From Mimachlamys varia (lineage: Eukaryota; Mollusca; Bivalvia; Pectinida; Pectinidae): a stretch of 64,000 bases of DNA. Position numbers and translations under genes: made by a program. The notes under the pieces are model-generated. The model did not search any database. It worked only from the letters and a program-made list of their open reading frames with translations, and was not told the origin of the DNA. This document shows, piece by piece, positions 1 through 11,320 of this stretch. The DNA is taken from assembly GCA_947623455.1 (NCBI GenBank), contig OX392536.1, positions 14,937,282 to 15,001,281 on the forward strand, in the 5' to 3' direction. The stretch's first letter is position 1, and each line of letters opens with the position of its first letter.

Positions 1-27
1 GAACAACATCTCATACATGATTAGCTA

Positions 28-67
28 GGGGACAGCAGATAACATCCCCGATAAAAGCCTGGGAGGC
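28..67. repeat. Two further small dyads in the GC-rich part of the monomer
   Basis: GGGGA (28-32) pairs with TCCCC (45-49) across 12 bp. GCCT (57-60) pairs with AGGC (64-67) across GGG. Both recur in many monomers. Subtypes with GAGATGCC lose the second, and subtypes with TTTCCCGG lose the first. Confidence 0.6.
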
Positions 68-151
68 CAGGGTGGCAAATACAAAGTAACGGCTACCGTA
101 CCGCGCTGTAGCCAAAAAAAAACCAATTATAACTCAATTCAAAAGGACATT

Positions 152-350
152 ATTCAATCAATTTTCAACACAGATTCATAATGTTTGATGCTACGTTATC
201 TGAACAACATCTCCTACATAATAAGCTAGGGGACAGCAGATAACATCCCCGATAAAAGCCTGAGATGCCGAGTTGGCAAATGCAAAGTAACGGCTACCGT
301 GCCGTTCTGTAGCCAAAAAAACCAATAATAACTCTATTCAAATCGACATA
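152..350. repeat. Monomer subtype 1 of the domain A 9-mer (199 bp)
   Basis: Monomer boundaries are placed at ATTCAATCAA for convenience. Diagnostic features are CATAATAAGCTAGGGGACAG, the GAGATGCC variant instead of GGGAGGCC, CAAATGCAAAGTAACGG, and GCCGTTCTGTAGCC at the dyad. The same subtype recurs 1,800 bp later and in later 9-mer copies. Confidence 0.85.
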
Positions 351-547
351 ATTCAATCAATTTTCAACACAGATTCATACGTATTGCTGATACGTTATCT
401 GAACAACATCTCCTACATCATTAGCTTGGGGAACAGCGGATTACTTTCCCGGTTAAAGCCTGGGAGGCCAGGGTGGCAGATAAAAAGTAACGGCTACGGT
501 GCAAGGCCTAGCCAAAAAACAATTATAACTCTATTCAAATCGACATA
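351..547. repeat. Monomer subtype 2 (197 bp), CAGATAAAAAG type
   Basis: Recognised by CTTGGGGAACAGCGGATTAC, TTTCCCGGTTAAAGCC in place of ATCCCCGATAAAAGCC, GGCAGATAAAAAGTAACGG, and GCAAGGCCTAGCC at the 3' dyad arm. It is the most divergent subtype in its centre and it occurs in all three domains, so it predates their separation. Confidence 0.85.
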
Positions 548-749
548 ATTCAATCAATTTTCAACACAGATTCATAATTTTTGATGCTACGTTTTCTGAA
601 CAAACAACGTCTCCTACATGATTAACTAGTGGGACAGCGATTAACATCCCCGATAAAAGCCTGGGATGCCGAAGTGGCAAATACAAAGTAACGGCTACCG
701 TGCCGCGCTGTAGCCAAAAAACAATTATAACTCTATTCAAATCGACATT
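548..749. repeat. Monomer subtype 3 (202 bp), AACAAACAACGTC type
   Basis: Carries GTTTTCTGAACAAACAACGT (an extra four bases relative to GAACAACATC), ATTAACTAGTGGGACAGCG and GATGCCGAAGTGG. It has a full 6+6 bp dyad, GGCTAC at 693-698 and GTAGCC at 710-715. Confidence 0.85.
693..715. repeat. Representative monomer dyad GGCTAC-N11-GTAGCC
   Basis: Perfect 6-bp inverted repeat with an 11-bp spacer, located just before the A-tract. Most monomers carry it or a one-step variant. Variants include GGCTAT/GTAGTC (1093-1098 and 1110-1115), GGCTA/TAGCC in subtype 2, GGCTACAG/CTGTGGCC (41,709-41,731), and a fully paired 8+8 bp form in domain C. Some subtypes break it (CTTTAGC, CTGTCGCC). Confidence 0.8.
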
Positions 750-950
750 ATTCAATCAATTTTCAACACAGATTCATAATGTTTGATGCTACGTTATCTG
801 CACAATACCTACGACATGATTAAGTTAGGTTGACAGGAGATAACATCCCCGATTAAAGCCTGGGAGGCCGGGGTGGCAAATATAAAGTAACGGCTTTTAT
901 GAAAGGCTGTAGTCAAAAAATACAATTATAACTCTATTCAAATCGACATA
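750..950. repeat. Monomer subtype 4 (201 bp), TTTTATGAAAGGC type
   Basis: Marked by CTGCACAATACCTACGACAT, GGTTGACAGGAGATAACATC, CAAATATAAAGTAACGG and TTTTATGAAAGGCTGTAGTC. The dyad arms no longer pair fully (GGCTTT against GTAGTC). Relatives with GGCTAT or GGCTATC are frequent in domain C. Confidence 0.85.
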
Positions 951-1151
951 ATTCAATCAATTTTCAACACAGATTCATAATGTTTGATGCTACGTTATCT
1001 GCATAATACCTACTACATTTTTAAGCTAGGGTGACAGGAGATAACATCCCCGATTAAAGCCTGGGAGGCCGAGGTGGCAAATATAAAGTGACGGCTATTA
1101 TGAAAGGCTGTAGTCAAAAAAATCAAATATAAATCTATTCAAATCGACATA
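951..1151. repeat. Monomer subtype 5 (201 bp), TATTATGAAAGGC type
   Basis: Close relative of the preceding monomer, with CTGCATAATACCTACTACAT, TTTTTAAGCTAGGGTGACAG and GTGACGGCTATTATG. The dyad arms are GGCTAT (1093-1098) and GTAGTC (1110-1115). Confidence 0.85.
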
Positions 1152-1350
1152 ATTCAATCAATTATCGACACAGATTCATAATTTGTGCTGCAACGTTATC
1201 TGAACAACATCTCCTACATGATAAGCTAGAGGGACAGCGGATAACATCCCCAATAAAAGCCTGGGAGGCAGGGGTGGCAAATGCAAAGTAACGGCTACCG
1301 TGTCGGGCTGTAGCCAAAAAAACAATAATAACTCTATTCAAATCGACATA
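1152..1350. repeat. Monomer subtype 6 (199 bp), GAGGGACAGCGG type
   Basis: Starts with the variant TTATCGACACAG, then TTGTGCTGCAACG, GATAAGCTAGAGGGACAG, CCCCAATAAAAGCC, GGGAGGCAGGGGTGG and GTGTCGGGCTGTAGCC. Confidence 0.85.
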
Positions 1351-1550
1351 ATTCAATCAATTTTCAACACAGATTCATAATTGTTGATGCTACGTTATCT
1401 GCACAACATCTCCTACATGATAAGCTAGTGGGACAGCGATTAACATCCCCGAAAAAAACCTGAGATGCCGAGGTGTCAAATACAAAGTAACGGCTACCGT
1501 TCCAGGCTGTAGCCAAAAAATACAATTATAACTCTATTCAAATCGACATA
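1351..1550. repeat. Monomer subtype 7 (200 bp), CCGAAAAAAACC type
   Basis: Marked by CATAATTGTTGATGC, CTGCACAACATCTCC, AGTGGGACAGCGATTAAC and CCCCGAAAAAAACCTGAG. Confidence 0.85.
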
Positions 1551-1750
1551 ATTCAATCAATTTTCAACACAGATTCATAATTTGTGATGCTACGTTGTCT
1601 GAACAATATCTACTCTATGATTAGCTATGGGGACAGCGATTCACATCCCCAATAAAAGCCTGAGATGCCGAGGTGGCAAATACAAAGTAACGGCTACCCT
1701 TCCAGGCTGTAGTCAAAAAATACAATTATAACTCTATTCAAATCGACATA
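1551..1750. repeat. Monomer subtype 8 (200 bp), GCTATGGGGACAGCG type
   Basis: Marked by TTTGTGATGC, GAACAATATCTACTCTATGA, GCTATGGGGACAGCGATTCA and CCTTCCAGGCTGTAGTC. The copies near 7.4 and 9.2 kb carry GTTAACTG where this one has GTTGTCTG, a useful marker for ordering 9-mer copies. Confidence 0.85.
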
Positions 1751-1950
1751 ATTCAATCAATTTTCAATACATGTTCATAATTTTTGCTGCCACGTTATCT
1801 GAACAACATCTCATACATGATTAGCTAGGGGACAGCAGATAACATCCCCGATAAAAGCCTGGGAGGCCAGGGTGGCAAATACAAAGTAACGGCTACCGTA
1901 CCGCGCTGTAGCCAAAAAAAAAAAATTATAACTCAATTCAAAAGGACATT
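1751..1950. repeat. Monomer subtype 9 (200 bp), CATCTCATACATG type
   Basis: Marked by CAATACATGTTCATAATT, TTTGCTGCCACG, CATCTCATACATGATTAGCT and GGGGACAGCAGATAAC. It ends with GCGCTGTAGCC, a long A-tract (1914-1925, 12 As) and the AACTCAATTCAAAAGGAC variant. It closes the 9-mer unit. Confidence 0.85.
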
Positions 1951-4543
1951 ATTCAATCAATTTTCAACACAGATTCATAATGTTTGATGCTACGTTATCT
2001 GAACAACATCTCCTACATAATAAGCTAGGGGACAGCAGATAACATCCCCGATAAAAGCCTGAGATGCCGAGGTGGCAAATGCAAAGTAACGGCTACCGTG
2101 CCGTTCTGTAGCCAAAAAAAAACAATAATAACTCTATTCAAATCGACATAATTCAATCAATTTTCAACACAGATTCATAAGTATTGCTGATACGTTATCT
2201 GAACAACATCTCCTACATCATTAGCTTGGGGAACAGCGGATTACTTTCCCGGTTAAAGCCTGGGAGGCCAGGGTGGCAGATAAAAAGTAACGGCTACGGT
2301 GCAAGGCCTAGCCAAAAAACAATTATAACTCTATTCAAATCGACATTATTCAATCAATTTTCAACACAGATTCATAATGTTTGATGCTACGTTATCTGCA
2401 CAATACCTACGACATGATTAAGCTAGGTTGACATGAGATAACATCCCCGATTAAAGCCTGGGAGGCCAGGGTGGCAGATAAAAAGTAACGGCTACCGTGC
2501 AAGGCCTAGCCAAAAAACAATTATAACTCTATTCAAATCGACATAATTCAATCAATTTTCAACACAGATTCATAATTTTTGATGCTACGTTTTCTGAACA
2601 AACAACGTCTCCTACATGATTAACTAGTGGGACAGCGATTAACATCCCCGATAAAAGCCTGAGATGCCGAAGTGGCAAATACAAAGTAACGGCTACCGTG
2701 CCGCGCTGTAGCCAAAAAACAATTATAACTCTATTCAAATCGACATTATTCAATCAATTTTCAACACAGATTCATAATGTTTGATGCTACGTTATCTGCA
2801 CAATACCTACGACATGATTAAGCTAGGTTGACAGGAGATAACATCCCCGATTAAAGCCTGGGAGGCCGGGCTGGCAAATATAAAGTAACGGCTTTTATGA
2901 AAGGCTGTAGTCAAAAAATACAATTATAACTCTATTCAAATCGACATAATTCAATCAATTTTCAACACAGATTCATAATGTTTGATGCTACGTTATCTGA
3001 ACAACGTCTCCTACATAATAAGCTAGGGGACAGCAGATAACATCCCCGATAAAAGCCTGAGATGCCGAGGTGGCAAATACAAAGTAACGGCTACCGTTCC
3101 AGGCTGTAGCCAAAAAATACAATTATAACTCTATTCAAATCGACATAATTCAATCAATTTTCAACACAGATTCATAATTATTGCTGATACCTTATATGAA
3201 CAACATCTCCTACATAATTAGCTTGGGGAACAACGGATTACTTTCCCGGTTAAAACCTGGGAGGCCAGGATGGCAGATAAAAAGTAACGGCTACCGTGCA
3301 AGGCCTAACCAAAAAACAATTATCACTCTATTCAAATGGACACAATTCAATCAATTTTCAACACAGATTCATCATTTTTGATGCTACGTTATCTGCACCA
3401 TATCAACTATATGATTAGCTAGGGGGACAGCGATTACAATCCCCGATAAAAGCCTATGATGCCGAAGTGGCAAATACAAAGTAACGGCTACCGTTCCAAG
3501 CTGTAGCCAAAAAATACAATTATAAATCTATTCAAATCGACATTATTCAATCAATTTTCAATACGTGTTCATAATTTTTGCGGCCACGTTGTCTGAACAA
3601 CGTCTCATACATGATTAGCTAGGGGACAGCAGATCACACTCCATATAAAAGCCTGGGAGGCCAGGTTGGCAAATACAAAGTAACGGCTACCGTGCCAGGC
3701 TTTAGCAAAAAAAACAATTATAACTCAATTCAAAAGGACATAATTCAATCAATTTTCAACACAGATTCATAAATTTTGCTGCTAAGTTATCTGAACAACG
3801 TCTCCTACATGATTAGCTAGTGGGACAGCCATCAACATCCCCGATCAAAGCCTGAGGTGCCGAGGTGGCAAATACAAAGTAACGGCTACCGTGCCGGGCT
3901 GTAGCCAAAAAATCCAATTATAACTCTATTCAAATTGACATAATTCAATCAATTTTCAACACAGATTCATAATGTTTGATGCTACGTTATCTGCACAATA
4001 CCTACTACATTTATAAGCTAGGATGACAGGAGATAACATCCCCGATTAAAGCCTGGGAGGCCGAGGTGGCAAATATAAAGTAACGGCTATTATGAAAGGC
4101 TGTAGCCAAAAAAACAATAATAACTCTATTCAAATCGACATAATTCAATTAATTTTCAACACAGATTCATTATTTTTGATGCTACGTTATCTGAACAACA
4201 TCTACTATATGATTAGCTATGGGGACAGCGATTCACATCCCCAATAAAAGCCTGAGATGCCGAGGTGGCAAATACAAAGTAACGGCTACCCTTCCAGGCT
4301 GTAGTCAAAAAATACAATTATAACTCTATTCAAATCGACATAATTCAATCAATTTTCAATACATGTTCATAATTTTTGCTGCCACGTTATCTGAACAACA
4401 TCTCATACATGATTAGCTAGGGGACAGCAGATAACATCCCCGATAAAAGCCTGGGAGGCCAGGGTGGCAAATACAAAGTAACGGCTACCGTACCGCGCTG
4501 TAGCCAAAAAAAAAACAATTATAACTCAATTCAAAAGGACATT

Positions 4544-4725
4544 ATTCAATCAATTTTCAACACAGATTCATAATGTTTGATGCTACGTTATCTGAACAAC
4601 ATCTCCTACATAATAAGCTAGGGGACAGCAGATAACATCCCCGATAAAAGCCTGAGATGCCGAGGTGGCTACCGTGCCGTTCTGTAGCCAAAAACAACAA
4701 TAATAACTCTATTCAAATCGACATA
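4544..4725. repeat. Short monomer (182 bp) with a deletion of the AAAGTAACGG core
   Basis: GAGGTGGC is joined directly to TACCGTGCC near 4,664-4,676, so about 17 bp containing CAAATGCAAAGTAACGG are missing. The equivalent monomer in copy 2 (near 14,030-14,046) has the same deletion. It is the only loss of this box I noticed. Confidence 0.85.
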
Positions 4726-4922
4726 ATTCAATCAATTTTCAACACAGATTCATAAGTATTGCTGATACGTTATCTGAACAACATCTCCTACATCATTAGC
4801 TTGGGGAACAGCGGATTACTTTCCCGGTTAAAGCCTGGGAGGCCAGGGTGGCAGATAAAAAGTAACGGCTACGGTGCAAGGCCTAGCCAAAAAACAATTA
4901 TAACTCTATTCAAATCGACATA

Positions 4923-5725
4923 ATTCAATCAATTTTCAACACAGATTCATAATTTTTGATGCTACGTTTTCTGAACAAACAACGTCTCCTACATGATTAA
5001 CTAGTGGGACAGCGATTAACATCCCCGATAAAAGCCTGAGATGCCGAAGTGGCAAATACAAAGTAACGGCTACCGTGCCGCGCTGTAGCCAAAAAACAAT
5101 TATAACTCTATTCAAATCGACATTATTCAATCAATTTTCAACACAGATTCATAATGTTTGATGCTACGTTATCTGCACAATACCTACGACATGATTAAGC
5201 TAGGTTGACAGGAGATAACATCCCCGATTAAAGCCTGGGAGGCCAGGGTGGCAGATAAAAAGTAACGGCTACCGTGCAAGGCCTAGCCAAAAAACAATTA
5301 TAACTCTATTCAAATCGACATAATTCAATCAATTTTCAACACAGATTCATAATTTTTGATGCTACGTTTTCTGAACAAACAACGTCTCCTACATGATTAA
5401 CTAGTGGGACAGCGATTAACATCCCCGATAAAAGCCTGAGATGCCGAAGTGGCAAATACAAAGTAACGGCTACCGTGCCGCGCTGTAGCCAAAAAACAAT
5501 TATAACTCTATTCAAATCGACATTATTCAATCAATTTTCAACACAGATTCATAATGTTTGATGCTACGTTATCTGCACAATACCTACGACATGATTAAGC
5601 TAGGTTGACAGGAGATAACATCCCCGATTAAAGCCTGGGAGGCCGGGCTGGCAAATATAAAGTAACGGCTTTTATGAAAGGCTGTAGTCAAAAAATACAA
5701 TTATAACTCTATTCAAATCGACATA
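4923..5725. repeat. Tandem duplication of a 2-monomer block (400-bp period)
   Basis: The AACAAACAACGTC monomer plus the CACAATACCTACGAC monomer occur twice in a row (4,923 and 5,323). The second monomer of the first pair is a chimera. It begins as a subtype 4 monomer and switches after AAAGCCTGGGAGGCC (5,230-5,244) to subtype 2 sequence (GGCAGATAAAAAG, GCAAGGCCTAGCC). The superunit copy at 14.3-14.7 kb has a single pair. Confidence 0.85.
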
Positions 5726-6630
5726 ATTCAATCAATTTTCAACACAGATTCATAATGTTTGATGCTACGTTATCTGAACAACATCTCCTACATAATAAGC
5801 TAGGGGACAGCAGATAACATCCCCGATAAAAGCCTGAGATGCCGAGGTGGCAAATACAAAGTAACGGCTACCGTTCCAGGCTGTAGCCAAAATATACAAT
5901 TATAACTCTATTCAAATCGACATAATTCAATCAATTTTCAACACAGATTCATAATTATTGCTGATACCTTATATGAACAACATCTCCTACATAATTAGCT
6001 TGGGGAACAACGGATTACTTTCCCGGTTAAAACCTGGGAGGCCAGGATGGCAGATAAAAAGTAACGGCTACCGTGCAAGGCCTAACCAAAAAACAATTAT
6101 CACTCTATTCAAATGGACACAATTCAATCAATTTTCAACACAGATTCATCATTTTTGATGCTACGTTATCTGCACCATATCAACTATATGATTAGCTAGG
6201 GGGACAGCGATTACAATCCCCGATAAAAGCCTATGATGCCGAAGTGGCAAATACAAAGTAACGGCTACCGTTCCAAGCTGTAGCCAAAAAATACAATTAT
6301 AAATCTATTCAAATCGACATTATTCAATCAATTTTCAATACGTGTTCATAATTTTTGCGGCCACGTTGTCTGAACAACGTCTCATACATGATTAGCTAGG
6401 GGACAGCAGATCACACTCCATATAAAAGCTTGGGAGGCCAGGTTGGCAAATACAAAGTAACGGCTACCGTGCCGCGCTGTAGCCAAAAAACAATTATAAC
6501 TCAATTCAAAAGGACATAATTCAATCAATTTTCAACACAGATTCATAAATTTTGCTGCTAAGTTATCTGAACAACGTCTCCTACATGATTAGCTAGTGGG
6601 ACAGCCATCAACATCCCCGATCAAAGCCTG

Positions 6631-9600
6631 GGAGGCCGGGGTGGCAAATATAAAGTAACGGCTTTTATGAAAGGCTGTAGTCAAAAAATACAATTATAAC
6701 TCTATTCAAATCGACATAATTCAATCAATTTTCAACACAGATTCATAATGTTTGATGCTACGTTATCTGCATAATACCTACTACATTTTTAAGCTAGGGT
6801 GACAGGAGATAACATCCCCGATTAAAGCCTGGGAGGCCGAGGTGGCAAATATAAAGTGACGGCTATTATGAAAGGCTGTAGTCAAAAAAATCAAATATAA
6901 ATCTATTCAAATCGACATAATTCAATCAATTATCGACACAGATTTATAATTTGTGCTGCAACGTTATCTGAACAACATCTCCTACATGATAAGCTAGAGG
7001 GACAGCGGATAACATCCCCAATAAAAGCCTGGGAGGCAGGGGTGGCAAATGCAAAGTAACGGCTACCGTGTCGGGCTGTAGCCAAAAAAACAATAATAAC
7101 TCTATTCAAATCGACATAATTCAATCAATTTTTAACACAGATTCATAATTGTTGATGCTACGTTATCTGCACAACATCTCCTACATGATAAGCTAGTGGG
7201 ACAGCGATTAACATCCCCGAAAAAAACCTGAGATGCCGAGGTGGCAAATACAAAGTAACGGCTACCGTTCCAGGCTGTAGCCAAAAAATACAATTATAAC
7301 TCTATTCAAATCGACATAATTCAATCAATTTTCAACACAGATTCATAATTTGTGATGCTACGTTAACTGAACAATATCTACTATATGATTAGCTATGGGG
7401 ACAGCGATTCACATCCCCAATAAAAGCCTGAGATGCCGAGGTGGCAAATACAAAGTAACGGCTACACTTCCAGGCTGTAGTCAAAAAATACAATTATAAC
7501 TCTATTCAAATCGACATAATTCAATCAATTTTCAATACATGTTCATAATTTTTGCTGCCACGTTATCTGAACAACATCTCATACATGATTAGCTAGGGGA
7601 CAGCAGATAACATCCCCGATAAAAGCCTGGGAGGCCAGGGTGGCAAATACAAAGTAACGGCTACCGTACCGCGCTGTAGCCAAAAAAAAAAACAATTATA
7701 ACTCAATTCAAAAGGACATTATTCAATCAATTTTCAACACAGATTCATAATGTTTGATGCTACGTTATCTGAACAACATCTCCTACATAATAAGCTAGGG
7801 GACAGCGGATAACATCCCCGATAAAAGCCTGAGATGCCGAGTTGGCAAATGCAAAGTAACGGCTACCGTGCCGTTCTGTAGCCAAAAAAAACAATAATAA
7901 CTCTATTCAAATCGACATAATTCAATCAATTTTCAACACAGATTCATAAGTATTGCTGATACGTTATCTGAACAACATCTCCTACATCATTAGCTTGGGG
8001 AACAGCGGATTACTTTCCCGGTTAAAGCCTGGGAGGCCAGGGTGGCAGATAAAAAGTAACGGCTACCGTGCAAGGCCTAGCCAAAAAACAATTATAACTC
8101 TATTCAAATCGACATAATTCAATCAATTTTCAACACAGATTCATAATTTTTGATGCTACATTTTCTGAACAAACAACGTCTCCTACATGATTAACTAGTG
8201 GGACAGCGATTAACATCCCCGATAAAAGCCTGAGATGCTTAAGTGGCAAATACAAAGTAACGGCTACCGTGCCGCGCTGTAGCCAAAAAACAATTATAAC
8301 TCTATTCAAATCGACATTATTCAATCAATTTTCAACACAGATTCATAATGTTTGATGCTACGTTATCTGCACAATACCTACGACATGATTAAGTTAGGTT
8401 GACAGGAGATAACATCCCCGATTAAAGCCTGGGAGGCCGGGGTGGCAAATATAAGGTAACGGCTTTTATGAAAGGCTGTAGTCAAAAAATACAATTATAA
8501 CTCTATTCAAATCGACATAATTCAATCAATTTTCAACACAGATTCATAATGTTTGATGCTACGTTATCTGCATAATACCTACTACATTTTTAAGCTAGGG
8601 TGACAGGAGATAACATCCCCGATTAAAGCCTGGGAGGCCGAGGTGGCAAATATAAAGTGACGGCTATTATGAAAGGCTGTAGTCAAAAAAATCAAATATA
8701 AATCTATTCAAATCGACATAATTCAATCAATTATCGACACAGATTGATAATTTGTGCTGCAACGTTATCTGAACAACATCTTCTACATGATAAGCTAGAG
8801 GGACAGCGGATAACATCCCCAATAAAAGCCTGGGAGGCAGGGGTGGCAAATGCAAAGTAACGGCTACCGTGTCGGGCTGTAGCCAAAAAAACAATAATAA
8901 CTCTATTCAAATCGACATAATTCAATCAATTTTTAACACAGATTCATAATTGTTGATGCTACGTTATCTGCACAACATCTCCTACATGATAAGCTAGTGG
9001 GACAGCGATTAACATCCCCGAAAAAAACCTGAGATGCCGAGGTGGCAAATACAAAGTAACGGCTACCGTTCCAGGCTGTAGCCAAAAAATACAATTATAA
9101 CTCTATTCAAATCGACATAATTCAATCAATTTTCAACACAGATTCATAATTTGTGATGCTACGTTAACTGAACAATATCTACTATATGATTAGCTATGGG
9201 GACAGCGATTCACATCCCCAATAAAAGCCTGAGATGCCGAGGTGGCAAATACAAAGTAACGGCTACACTTCCAGGCTGTAGTCAAAAAATACAATTATAA
9301 CTCTATTCAAATCGACATAATTCAATCAATTTTCAACACAGATTCATAATTTTTGCTGCCACGTTATCTGAACAACATCTCATACATGATTAGCTAGGGG
9401 ACAGCAGATAACATCCCCGATAAAAGCCTGGGAGGCCAGGGTGGCAAATACAAAGTAACGGCTACCGTACCGCGCTGTAGCCAAAAAAAAACCAATTATA
9501 ACTCAATTCAAAAGGACATTATTCAATCAATTTTCAACACAGATTCATAATGTTTGATGCTACGTTATCTGAACAACATCTCCTACATAATAAGCTAGGG

Positions 9601-11320
9601 GACAGCAGATAACATCCCCGATAAAAGCCTGAGATGCCGAGTTGGCAAATGCAAAGTAACGGCTACCGTGCCGTTCTGTAGCCAAAAAAACCAATAATAA
9701 CTCTATTCAAATCGACATAATTCAATCAATTTTCAACACAGATTCATACGTATTGCTGATACGTTATCTGAACAACATCTCCTACATCATTAGCTTGGGG
9801 AACAGCGGATTACTTTCCCGGTTAAAGCCTGGGAGGCCAGGGTGGCAGATAAAAAGTAACGGCTACGGTGCAAGGCCTAGCCAAAAAACAATTATAACTC
9901 TATTCAAATCGACATAATTCAATCAATTTTCAACACAGATTCATAATTTTTGATGCTACGTTTTCTGAACAAACAACGTCTCCTACATGATTAACTAGTG
10001 GGACAGCGATTAACATCCCCGATAAAAGCCTGGGATGCCGAAGTGGCAAATACAAAGTAACGGCTACCGTGCCGCGCTGTAGCCAAAAAACAATTATAAC
10101 TCTATTCAAATCGACATTATTCAATCAATTTTCAACACAGATTCATAATGTTTGATGCTACGTTATCTGCACAATACCTACGACATGATTAAGTTAGGTT
10201 GACAGGAGATAACATCCCCGATTAAAGCCTGGGAGGCCGGGGTGGCAAATATAAAGTAACGGCTTTTATGAAAGGCTGTAGTCAAAAAATACAATTATAA
10301 CTCTATTCAAATCGACATAATTCAATCAATTTTCAACACAGATTCATAATGTTTGATGCTACGTTATCTGCATAATACCTACTACATTTTTAAGCTAGGG
10401 TGACAGGAGATAACATCCCCGATTAAAGCCTGGGAGGCCGAGGTGGCAAATATAAAGTGACGGCTATTATGAAAGGCTGTAGTCAAAAAAATCAAATATA
10501 AATCTATTCAAATCGACATAATTCAATCAATTATCGACACAGATTTATAATTTGTGCTGCAACGTTATCTGAACAACATCTCCTACATGATAAGCTAGAG
10601 GGACAGCGGATAACATCCCCAATAAAAGCCTGGGAGGCAGGGGTGGCAAATGCAAAGTAACGGCTACCGTGTCGGGCTGTAGCCAAAAAAACAATAATAA
10701 CTCTATTCAAATCGACATAATTCAATCAATTTTCAACACAGATTCATAATTGTTGATGCTACGTTATCTGCACAACATCTCCTACATGATAAGCTAGTGG
10801 GACAGCGATTAACATCCCCGAAAAAAACCTGAGATGCCGAGGTGGCAAATACAAAGTAACGGCTACCGTTCCAGGCTGTAGCCAAAAAATACAATTATAA
10901 CTCTATTCAAATCGACATAATTCAATCAATTTTCAACACAGATTCATAATTTGTGATGCTACGTTGTCTGAACAATATCTACTCTATGATTAGCTATGGG
11001 GACAGCGATTCACATCCCCAATAAAAGCCTGAGATGCCGAGGTGGCAAATACAAAGTAACGGCTACCCTTCCAGGCTGTAGTCAAAAAATACAATTATAA
11101 CTCTATTCAAATCGACATAATTCAATCAATTTTCAATACATGTTCATAATTTTTGCTGCCACGTTATCTGAACAACATCTCATACATGATTAGCTAGGGG
11201 ACAGCAGATAACATCCCCGATAAAAGCCTGGGAGGCCAGGGTGGCAAATACAAAGTAACGGCTACCGTACCGCGCTGTAGCCAAAAAAAAAAAAATATAA
11301 CTCAATTCAAAAGGACATTA
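6631..11320. repeat. 9-monomer HOR, 1,800-bp period, about 2.6 copies
   Basis: Subtype 6 recurs at 6,920, 8,721 and about 10,521, and subtype 3 at 8,117 and 9,917, giving a period of 1,800-1,801 bp. Copies are very similar but not identical. For example, 8,150-8,250 has CTACATTTTCTG and GATGCTTAAGTGG where its neighbour has CTACGTTTTCTG and GATGCCGAAGTGG. The left edge is a chimeric monomer at about 6,623-6,637. Confidence 0.85.

Larger units (their letters stand above)
1..9369. repeat. Domain A superunit, copy 1 (47 monomers, 9,369 bp)
   Basis: Sequence from 1 recurs from 9,370 at a constant offset of 9,369 bp to about 4.9 kb. Between ATTCAATCAA at 152 and its equivalent at 9,521 there are 47 monomers. 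The unit is composite: 9-mer HOR sequence at 1-1,950, a run of differently ordered monomers at about 1,950-6,630, then 9-mer HOR again to 9,369. Rare markers are shared by both copies, including a 17-bp deletion and a very long A-tract, which supports duplication of the whole block. Confidence 0.85.

Noticed and set aside
581..600. GATA-type motifs (TTATCT, TGATAA, AGATAAC) in each monomer
   Set aside because: The six-base motif is common by chance in AT-rich DNA and its positions vary among subtypes, so there is no support for binding.
667..677. TGCCGAAGTGG resembles the tRNA-type RNA polymerase III A box
   Set aside because: One base differs from the consensus, no B box (GGTTCRANNCC) lies at a suitable distance downstream, and most subtypes have GAGGTGG instead. 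No tRNA fold was seen.
561..755. Recurring 60-71 codon frames on both strands, one per monomer
   Set aside because: They are frame shadows of a ~199-bp repeat. Monomer lengths of 197-202 bp usually shift the frame, frames overlap on opposite strands, and small A-tract changes abolish them.
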